From NCBI GenBank assembly GCA_001574975.1, contig KQ965764.1, positions 285,256 to 349,255 on the forward strand: DNA of 64,000 nucleotides, in the 5' to 3' direction. Made by a program: the position numbers and the translations under genes. The notes beneath the pieces are model-generated. The model was not told where the DNA came from and ran no database searches. It saw only the letters and a program-made list of their open reading frames with translations. This document shows, one piece after another, positions 56,297-64,000 of this stretch. The DNA comes from Gonapodya prolifera JEL478. Its lineage: Eukaryota; Monoblepharomycota; Monoblepharidomycetes; Monoblepharidales; Gonapodyaceae. The stretch's first letter is position 1. Each line of letters opens with the position of its first letter.

Positions 56297-59200
56297 ATGG
56301 GGTCTAGCCAGTCACGCCAGGATGACGCTCCGAACCCCAACTACCCGGCGCACCAGTACGCACTCAACACACCACCCTATTTCCCCCACTCGCAACACCC
56401 GCCACGTTCTCCCTCGCGCTCTTCAAACAACCTCAACTCGTTCGCTTTCCCGCACCCGCAGAACGATGGCCATCAGCCGTCGCTCGCGTTCCCCTTCTTC
56501 CGCTCCAGCTCACCCTCCCCATCCCCGGCCCACTCGCCGGCAAACTCCCTTTCCCAGCTCAAAGACTCGGACCTGAACACAGTCATTGACTTCGGGTCGC
56601 TCGCCCCTTCGGGCCTGTACCACGCCAACCAGGACTGGGAAGTCCGCGCCGTGCGGAAGCTCATCTTGGACCGTCGTATGGCGCCTTTTTACAAGGGCCT
56701 CAACGACCCCGAGGACTGGATGGAAGCCGAATCGACCACCTCTGACAGGCCGTCCACCCCGGCCTCGTTCATGTCCTCGTCGCCATCACTAGCCCACTCC
56801 CCTCTCAAAGCGCCGCCCAGCCCCGCGTTGTCCACAGTGGAGCTTCCTATGCACACCGACTCCGACGCCGCACCCTCCACGTCGGACCCGCCACAACCCC
56901 ACTCTCCGGCTCCCTCGCGCCCCGCTCACCTCACCCACCGCCACACTCCGTCCACATCGTCCACGGCCTCCACCTCTTCCCTCGCATCTCTAGGCCTTCC
57001 ATCGCGGCCCCAACCCGCACACCCAGCTGTCCATCTTGAGGACCCAACGTTCTCAACCTCAATGTCGAACTCCACCTCCCCTTCCCTGCATCCACCCGCA
57101 CCCGCCACCCCGCCTCCGAACCTCTCCGCATCACTCCCTTCCCACGCATTCCGCCCACCACGCGCCGCTTCGCCGTCACCCTCCCTCACGTCGCTCTCGC
57201 CCTCAAGTGCGGGACCATGGGCCGGGAGCGGGACCGGGATTGGGAGCGCCGCCGGGGGTGCGGCGCCGCAGGGCCGGCACCGGGCCTACTCGTCCTTTTC
57301 GGGTCTGTCCCATTCGGCACGCGAGGCCCGCGACCGCGACCGAGACAGGGACCGTGATCGCGAGAGGGATCATCACCACCACCACCACCTGCCTGTTGTG
57401 AGCAACCCCCGCACGGTGTCACGGGAGGACTTGTTTGCGAGTCCGATTGAGTGTCCTATTTGTTTCCTGGTGAGTTGCTGGACTGTGGAAGAAGGGGGAG
57501 GGCAAGGGATTGCTGGAATGGATGGCATTCTTGAGGGTGATGAGTTGGCTCTTGCGCGTACTGGGCGCTAACATGTACTTCACCCGCCGCCACAGTATTA
57601 CCCTCGCAACATCAACCGCGCACGGTGCTGTGGGCAGCCGATTTGCACAGAGTGCTTTGTGCAGATCAAGAGGGACGGCACGTCAGGGGAAATTGCGAGG
57701 TGGGTTTTGCATAGTGTGGGACAATGTTTGGGCGGGATGGTGCTGCAAAGGGAGTGTTTAGGATTTGCGAAGAAGATAAGCGGCTGAAGAGGGCATTGTG
57801 TGTGGATTGACTTGATGGGGAATCCGATCGGAGCCATGGAATGCTTGGGTTATCTTTCCTCATAAAAACTGATTCCACTCTGCTCTCGTCGCGCAACCGC
57901 AAATCTCCACGACCCAGCTGCCCCTTCTGCGTCGAGCCCGATTTCGGCATCACCTACAACCACCCCGACACGCCCGAATTCCGGCGCGAGGCACGCCTAC
58001 CCCCGCTTCCATCGTCGCCCGTCCCCGCGCGTGCGACCTCGCCCATTCCGTCGGGACCCGGAATACTCGACACACCCGACGATGAGCACAAATCAGTGGC
58101 AGAGCCGGGGCCAATGCGAAGGAGGGTCAGCGTACCAGCGAAGGATCCTAGGGTGGTGTCGGCTGGTGCGTTATGTGACTGCGGGGAGGGATTTCGACCT
58201 CTTGTTGGCACCGAGCTGAACTGACTGCCCTCCCCTTTGGCACTTCAGACGACCTTCGGCCAGAGTGGTCCCGTCGCATGGTACAGCTCGTGGCTGCCCG
58301 TGCAGCTGCCGCTTCTGGCGTGCCGGGGTCTGGTCAGGGAGGGCGAAGGACCGGTTTCGGCGCGCTCGCTGCGCTGGGGAGGGGCAGGGAGGTTGATCCG
58401 GATAGGTTGAGGTGAGTTTCCCTGCAGTACCGTATTGCGTTCGGCCTGAGCAAGATCACTCTTCTCCCAAACAAGCTCGGCCGCCACGGCTGCTGCTGCG
58501 CTGCTCGAGGGTGCCATCCCACGGCGCTCACCGAGCCCCTCGCTGCTATTCCGCAGGCAACACAGGCACACCCCATCCACAGGGTCCGCGAGCTCGGCGG
58601 AGGACGGCGGAGCGCACCAGGCCAGGAGAAGGAGGGGGTGGTTCACAGGGGTGGGAGAAGGTGGGTGACAAATCGGACGTGGATGCAAGGATGGTAACAA
58701 TTGGTAACACCGTTGGTTTTCTCCCCTACAACCCCAAAATTTTCTCCCCACCATTCCTTCACATGCAGCAACTCTCGCTGTCTCCGCGGTACGCACGATG
58801 GGTGCGGACCTGGAGGAGCTCATGCTACTGGAAGCCGTGCGCCGCAGTTTGCTCGACTCGGAACCTCAGGCGTCTGGACAAACCGCCGCCTCCTCGTCGT
58901 CGTCGGTCTCGAGCGTGCCCACGTCCGCGGCACCAACTGCTTCTGTCTCGTCCTCCGTACACCCGCTCCCATCCCTCGACGAACCCGCCCTGGAGGATGG
59001 GGCGTCGCGGCCTCCGCTTGCTGTTCCCGCTCTGGTAGTCTCGACTCACGGCGAGAGACGGAGCGGGGATTTGGGCGAGAGGACGCCTACGGGTTCACCG
59101 GGAAGAACCGGCGCGGGAGGGTTCGGTCTTATTATGACGCCCATCGTGGACGGCGCCGTGCAGGTTGTGGAGGAGGTTGGTGGAGAGGCTGGGCCCGGCG

Positions 59201-59364
59201 TCAGGGTCCGTAGTGAGAGTCAGGCCACTGCCAAGGGGGACAGTGTGGGGCTGGCCGGGGTGACGGTCTTGGGCGGGGGCACCGGGACGGTGGAAGTGAT
59301 TGTGAACAAGGAGGCGGAGGCGCAGGGGGACGTCATGGAGGTTGCGCAGGCGGCGAGGGGTTAA
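56297..59364 (+). CDS. SIP5: SIP5-like RING protein
   Basis: Sip5 is a fungal protein that binds the Snf1 kinase and the Glc7 phosphatase in yeast. The start [20 protein letters not shown] fits the N-myristoylation consensus (Gly2, Ser6). [20 protein letters not shown] and [20 protein letters not shown] are conserved. A long Ser/Pro linker with a HHHHHH run precedes the RING-like core, which is split by two introns: [42 protein letters not shown]|, [20 protein letters not shown]. Then come [33 protein letters not shown] and, near the C-terminus, [18 protein letters not shown], a ubiquitin-interacting-motif-like helix. The join into this last exon (near 58,410-58,770) was not resolved. Role as a ubiquitin adaptor or ligase is inference from the RING plus UIM. 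Confidence 0.88.
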
Positions 59365-59739
59365 GTGCGGCTGGCCGTGTCGGTGGAGTGAAGTACAGGG
59401 AGAGGATTTGGAAGTGCATGCGGTGTTGTGATTGCGATTGTGATAAACGTATGGACGGAAGCAGGAAGGGGCGATGACGCTGGCAGGACCGGGCGTCGCG
59501 GATGGGGAGTTTGCATAACGAGCATATCTTGACGATGCCATTTGGATAGCGAGTGCCGGTCGCCCATGGGTGGATCTGGCGACGGTTTTGCAAATCGAGC
59601 GGCCAGTCGAAGAGTTGTATATTTTGTTCCCGAGGTGTTGGACACTGTTGTACAAGTATATTAAACAACGGAATAAAGTTTGCATAAAGATATTTGCGAA
59701 TGTGGTCTGTCAGTGTGAGTTGTGCCCGCAGAATCATTG
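59365..59739. other. Convergent intergenic spacer, nothing seen
   Basis: 375 bp between the stops of SIP5 and the MYND gene; probably both 3' UTRs. No coding signal. Confidence 0.4.
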
Positions 59740-61130
59740 TCAGTTCATGTTGAGACTCATGTCCTCCCCAAACCAATAGACCATGGTGCCCCTCATCTCG
59801 AGGGATTTGTACGGGGGCCACGTTTTCTTTGCACAAAACACCTTGTGCCACCTCCAATCCACCTTTTGGCACTCGACGGAGCAGTACCTGATCATTTTGC
59901 ACTTGTTGACATTCTCCGACGTGGGCCCCACTATCTGCTCCGCTGTCATCCCCGACACGCACGTAAAGTTTCCGCACGCCTGGTATTTCGCGCTCTCGGG
60001 AGACCACTGTGTGCGGGGAAGCTTCTTGGTCGGTGTGTGGTACGCGCGGACGACGTCGGCCCACCGGCGCGCGACTTCGGACGTTTGGTGCGGTCGCTGA
60101 CGCTTCTTCTGCAATTGCATGCGGCGCATGAATTCGGGGTGCGCGGCCACAACGGCTCGGCTGGCGGTGTTTATGGGGTCCTTGCCCCGAGGAAGGAGGA
60201 ACCATTCCATCAGGTCCAATACTTGGTACTGTATGGAGGGTGGCAGACGATGACGATGATGTCAGACCGAGCATGAAAACGGTCTACATCCCCCAGATAC
60301 GCCTGCGACGGAGGAATACGCTCTGCGTGGGACAATACGCTCCGCGTGGGATCATTCGCCTCCAGCGGACAGCCTCGGTCAGCGCCTAGCGGCACTTAGG
60401 CCTCATGTTCGCTCCGCGAAAAAGCACTCGGTCAGCACTGTCGCGCTTAGGCTTCGGTGCTCAGTCTTCCGTGGTTCGCACTCCAGACCTCGCTACGCGT
60501 CTCGCCACTCCGACCTCTGGCCTCCGTTGTTCGACCCCGCACCCACGCGCTTGACCAAACGTACCAAAGTCTCTTCCTGCACGAACGGATGGTAGTCCTC
60601 GAACAGTTTCGGACCGTCGATGAGACACAGAGCGCAAGTAGAGCCGGCATGCGCGTGGCCAGACCTGCATGCAACGTGTCTGACGTCGACAAGCTCTCCA
60701 AGTCGACCGTGATCTGGAGAAATGCGAGCGACGCCGACGCTGCGCGGCACATTGCCCTCTTGCGTGGTTTTCCCGGCTGTAGCGCGCGCACCTCGTCAAT
60801 TCGCTTCACGAATGCGTCGAAGAGCAGCCACGGGATGGGGGTGGAGATGAGAAGCGAAAAGATCCGTCTGCGCTGCTGGACGGTCAGCGTGGTGTGCTCC
60901 AAGGACAACTTGTGATGCAAGGCCATGCTGCTGGTGACGCCCGTGTCTGATCCGAGTTGGCTGAAGCAGCCGCTGTCCCAGTAGACGCTCCAGCGCAAGT
61001 CGCAGTCGATGCCGTGCTTGAACTGGTCGGTGATTTCGTGCGGATTGAGGTTGGGCAGTTGGGAAAGGATATGAAAGACTTCCGGTCGCGGGGGCTCAGG
61101 CAGCGGTTTGGGATCGAGGAAACTGGCCAT
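59740..61130 (-). CDS. MYND zinc-finger protein
   Basis: The start is the ATG at 61130 (MASFLDPKPLPEPPRPEVFH). The N-terminal part is helical and unassigned (ILSQLPNLNPHEITDQFKHG, IPWLLFDAFVKRIDE). The next segment, STCALCLIDGPKLFEDYHPF, is in another frame; an intron GAG|gtgcgc ... ggagag|CTT would restore the frame. Then TTG|gtacgt opens a 336-bp intron holding two repeat types, closed at ccatacag|TAC. The last exon (59740-60228) reads YQVLDLMEWFLLPRGKD, then the MYND finger: CGNFTCVSGM, CKMIRYCSVECQKVDWRWHK, VFC. MYND fingers bind proline-rich peptides. It ends WFGEDMSLNMN. Partner unknown. Confidence 0.75.
60300..60365 (-). repeat. Tandem 19-20-bp repeat in MYND intron
   Basis: Three to four imperfect units follow each other on the gene strand: TCCCACGCGGAGCGTATTG, TCCCACGCAGAGCGTATTCC and TCCGTCGCAGGCGTATCTGG, with a more diverged one before them (GGAGGCGAATGA). 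They lie at the 3' side of the long MYND intron, next to the hairpin repeats. Confidence 0.6.
60374..60492 (-). repeat. Intronic hairpin repeat, copies B1 and B2
   Basis: Two tandem relatives of the NIPA-intron repeat. B2 (60427-60492) on the gene strand reads GCGAGGTCTGGAGTGC, ACGGAAGACTGAGCACCGAA, then hairpin AGCGC-GACA-GTGCT. B1 (60374-60404) has AGTGCC-GCTA-GGCGCT. Hairpin stems differ between copies by changes that keep pairing (G-C to G-U), and all loops are four-base GNNA. Same orientation relative to its gene and a similar distance (about 75 nt) from the 5' splice site as copy A. Confidence 0.65.
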
Positions 61131-61301
61131 CGTGGTGGATCATAGAAAAATCAGAGCGGGGGAAGCGAGATTCGAAGAGCGGGGGATAAAAATCTGCCGG
61201 TCGGCGGTCACACATTGAGCCGGTGACGTTTGCAGTCATTGACTAACTTCTGATGGTTGTTCATTTTTCGATTTACTTGCGACGTTCGCCAACCTCCCAC
61301 T

Positions 61302-63298
61302 TCACGCCTCCCCCACAATCGCCTCATACTCCATCAAGTCCTCCTCCACGGCTTTACTCGCCGGATCTTGCTTCCACCGGGCCAACAACTCCTTCACGAG
61401 GTCCGTCGCGTCCTTGCGCGTAATTTCCGTGACGTGCGGGGATGCTTCGCGGACGCGGCGGAAGGCCGTCTGAAGGATGGAGGATGAGTGGGTGAGTGTG
61501 GTGTGCAGGCAGCTACGGAAAGACGGGACGCACCTGCGTGGCCCCGCCGGAAAGTACTGCGGTGCACCATGTGGCGATTTGGTGCAGCGTTACTTTGACG
61601 AGGGCTTCGGAGGTGCGGGACCTGCTGGGTCTGATGATGACTGGCACAGCTGCGCGGAGAGTCGAGGAGGGACTTACAAGAATGCGTGGTTTTCATCCTC
61701 GCTAATACACGTGCACGTGGTGGCGAAGGGTGAGTCCAGACGTCGGAGCAGAAACAAAACGCATCGACGGAAACTGGTGACACGCACTAGATCTCGACTT
61801 GAACGTGTTCCAGGCCGTCCTTGGACCGCTTAAGTCCGATGGCCACATTGTCGGCCAGGAAGCGGTCGCGGGTACCCGTGATGATCTAAGTCCGAGTTCG
61901 GAGTTCGGAGTCGAGTTCGGATACCGGAAAAAGCGGTGAAGCAGCGTCAGTCTCACTTTCCCGTCACCAAAACGTCTCGACAACGTAACTCACGAGCTGG
62001 GCCGGCAGAGGCGCCGCCTTGTCCACGTCCGCGAACAGCGGGGACGCGTAGCGGTTGCGCTTGAGCTCGGGCCATCGGGAGCCGAGGTAGCTTTTGGACG
62101 CTTTTGGGTGGGTTGGTGTTGGGGTGGGTAAAATAGTAGTGGCGCGGTACGAGGGAGTGTGCGCGTGAAGCAGGGGTGACGTGACGTGGTGCCAAAGGCA
62201 TCAGAGAGTAAGAGAGGGAGAGTGTGTGTGACACGGTAATGACGTTGCACCATAGGCAAGAGCGAGAGAAAGAGAGTGTATGAGAAACAAAAGTCACGTA
62301 CCAGAACGAGACACAACGCACCGACGTGCAGGCCCTGCGTGGTCAGCACGCAGCAGCGGAACTCGGCGGGGAGGTTGTGCGAGGGCGAAGCGACGGTGGT
62401 GTCGACGAAGGGTGTTAGGAGGAGGAGGCCTTTGATGTGGTGCGAATTGAGGATATTGTGAACGGGATTCGATGCAGTATACACGTTGGTCGCCCACCTG
62501 CTGGAAGGGCATTCCGCGAGTCGCGGAGGTAGAGGGAGAGTCCGTACACGAGGCCCGCTCCAGCGGACGTGCCTTTGGACAAGGGACAGTGAAGTGAATT
62601 GCTGGAATAGCTTCCTTGTCACATATAACAACGAATTCACCAGCAAGAATAATACGGCCAGCGTCGGTACCCTGAGCTAGGACCGCCGTGTAGACCGAGA
62701 AGGCGTCCGTGATTGCCGCCGGGAAGGGGTTTTCGGGCGCGAGGCGGTAGTTGCAGTTGAGGACGCGGAACCCCATGCGGGCGAGGTGGATGGCCTGGCC
62801 GCGTGACTTGTCTTTGCTGCCGTTCATGTAGCCTCTGTTGGAGTGAAGGGGGTCGGTGGTGGTGATGGCCGCCCTCATTACTGAACAACGGCCAACACCA
62901 GACGGCCGCCCGCCGCTTGCTTACCCGCCATGCCAGTAAAACGCGACCGCGCCAGATCCCACGGCACCAGTGGGGTTCGTTGCCACGACCCACTCGGCGT
63001 TGATTGAGCCCTGCGGAGGGTGTTCCTCGAGTCCCGGTGACGGGATGCGCGGGAAGGAGACCTGTATGACAGCGATGTCTTCCGGCACGGGTGGGATTGG
63101 GAAGGAGTTGACGATGCGGCGCGTTTCTGCTGGGTCGGCGAGACCTGGGGGAGACAAAGTGAGGTGAGGGTGTTGGAGTTGGATAGGGATGTGCTGCTTC
63201 TCACTGATGACCGCTTGGCCCTGCACGATCTGGTTTCTCCTGTCCTCTGGCCACGACGCGGGCCACGGAATGGGCTGCGAGTCGAGATGGGGTGCCAT
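61302..63298 (-). CDS. Alpha/beta hydrolase, hormone-sensitive-lipase type esterase
   Basis: HSL-family esterases hydrolyse short-chain esters or acylglycerols. The start is MAPHLDSQPIPWPASWPEDR (ATG at 63298). The oxyanion motif HGGGY is built across an intron (AVAFYWHGG|GYMNGSKDK). Next are QAIHLARMGFRVLNCNYRLA and PENPFPAAITDAF, all typical. The nucleophile motif GTSAGAG is also split by an intron (RIILAG|TSAGAGLVYG). The acid region is IITGTRDRFLADNVAIGLKR and the catalytic His is in EDENHAFL. Two more exons give LVKVTLHQIATWCTAVLSGG and a helical tail ending MEYEAIVGEA (TGA 61302-61304). Ser, Asp and His of the triad are all present. At least seven exons. Substrate unknown; no signal peptide is seen. 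Confidence 0.85.
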
Positions 63299-63790
63299 GC
63301 GCGTGTGGTGAACTGTTTGTGTTTGCTTCCGGTGGGTGCTTTGGTCGGCCGCATCCGGCTCAACGCCTCCCTTCTTAGTGGATACAGTCAGCGCGTCTCA
63401 ACAAAAATAGACAGCGAACGTGAACGAAATTCAAGTAAGTCAAAGTGCCCAACCGCTCTCTGAGCCAAGGGGACTCCAGTCCAGCAAAGGCATGTTTGGC
63501 CAGACAACTGCTTCGGTACATAAAAAATTTGTCAGGCCGGCGAAAGCCCCATTATTGTGTCTTTCCCCTGGTGCTTTGGACGAGGACCACAGTTAAAATC
63601 CTGGCAACGTTGAGGGACACGTAACCCACGAAAGCGCATGCAGGTGTCCTGTTGCGTCGCCCAATTCAGTCCGTCCAGGCGACTCGCGTGCAAATCGAAA
63701 ACACTGCGCTCTTCCCTGCTGCCCTACACCCTCTGCCCCCCCCTCTCTCACGTCTCCACACCTGCGGCTCGCCTGCTCTCGCAAACCCCA
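63299..63790. promoter_or_regulatory. Divergent intergenic region
   Basis: 492 bp between the esterase start and the partial gene at the window end, which run in opposite directions. No coding signal; a pyrimidine-rich stretch precedes the ATG at 63791. Confidence 0.4.
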
Positions 63791-64000
63791 ATGTCCAATC
63801 AAGCCGTCGACTCTGCAGCGGACGCAGTCTCATCAGTCGTGAAATCGTCTGACTCGGCGGGAATCGGCGCGGTCGTCAAGGTATGCATCATGCTTCCACT
63901 TGGCCGTCGTGCCCCGATTTCGTCGCACGGCATCTCGATCCACGTCGCATTCGCACAGGTCTTCAGCAGCTCAACGGGGATCGACCTCGGCAACCAGTTC
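63791..64000 (+). CDS. Partial gene, 5' end only
   Basis: ATG at 63791 gives MSNQAVDSAADAVSSVVKSS and DSAGIGAVVK, then an intron (AAG|gtatgc ... cgcacag) and VFSSSTGIDLGNQF up to the window end. Only 44 residues are visible, so the product cannot be named. The phase-0 intron with good borders supports a real gene. Confidence 0.5.
   Translation, partial: MSNQAVDSAADAVSSVVKSSDSAGIGAVVKVCIMLPLGRRAPISSHGISIHVAFAQVFSSSTGIDLGNQF

Overview
This is a fungal nuclear contig. The genes are intron-rich, with many short GT-AG introns whose donors are mostly GTGAGT or GTAAGT. They encode core eukaryotic and fungal proteins: coronin, SYF2, PFS2, NUP53, SIP5, RPC25, clathrin light chain, CTP synthase, and Rom2-like RhoGEFs and RhoGAPs. 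An early-diverging (chytrid-like) fungus is my guess from the tandem kinase-domain gene and the odd Rho regulators, but the sequence does not prove a lineage. No rRNA, tRNA or CRISPR array was found.

Layout. 0-15.6 kb: coronin (-), SYF2 (+), an oleate hydratase (+), a tail-anchored inositol 5-phosphatase (+), PFS2 with an added RS domain (-), and an unknown protein (-). 15.9-23.0 kb: three adjacent Rho-GTPase regulators, all on the minus strand: a RhoGAP, a DEP-RhoGEF-RhoGAP fusion, and a DH-only RhoGEF. 23.3-32.1 kb: NUP53, an unknown protein, CTP synthase, clathrin light chain and ribose-5-phosphate isomerase. 32.1-41.2 kb: a NIPA-type transporter with a secreted Cys-rich N-terminal domain, RPC25, and two tiny divergent genes. 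42.2-52.6 kb: a 1405-residue disordered protein, a pseudokinase-kinase-SH3 gene, a decayed LRAT-like gene with PPxY motifs, and an unknown 313-residue protein. 53.0-55.5 kb: a non-autonomous DNA transposon with inverted termini packed with CACTTAAGTG-type repeats. 56-64 kb: SIP5, a MYND zinc-finger protein, an HSL-type esterase, and a gene cut by the window end.

Most neighbours are unrelated housekeeping genes, many of them divergent pairs sharing a promoter of about 330-490 bp. The exception is the Rho block, where activators and inactivators of Rho GTPases sit side by side and in one case in a single polypeptide. The most notable items are the JAK-like pseudokinase-kinase-SH3 gene, the GEF-GAP fusion, the NIPA ectodomain, and a hairpin-forming repeat found in introns of two unrelated genes. 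Exon joins were worked out by hand from frame and splice-site phase; none has transcript support here.
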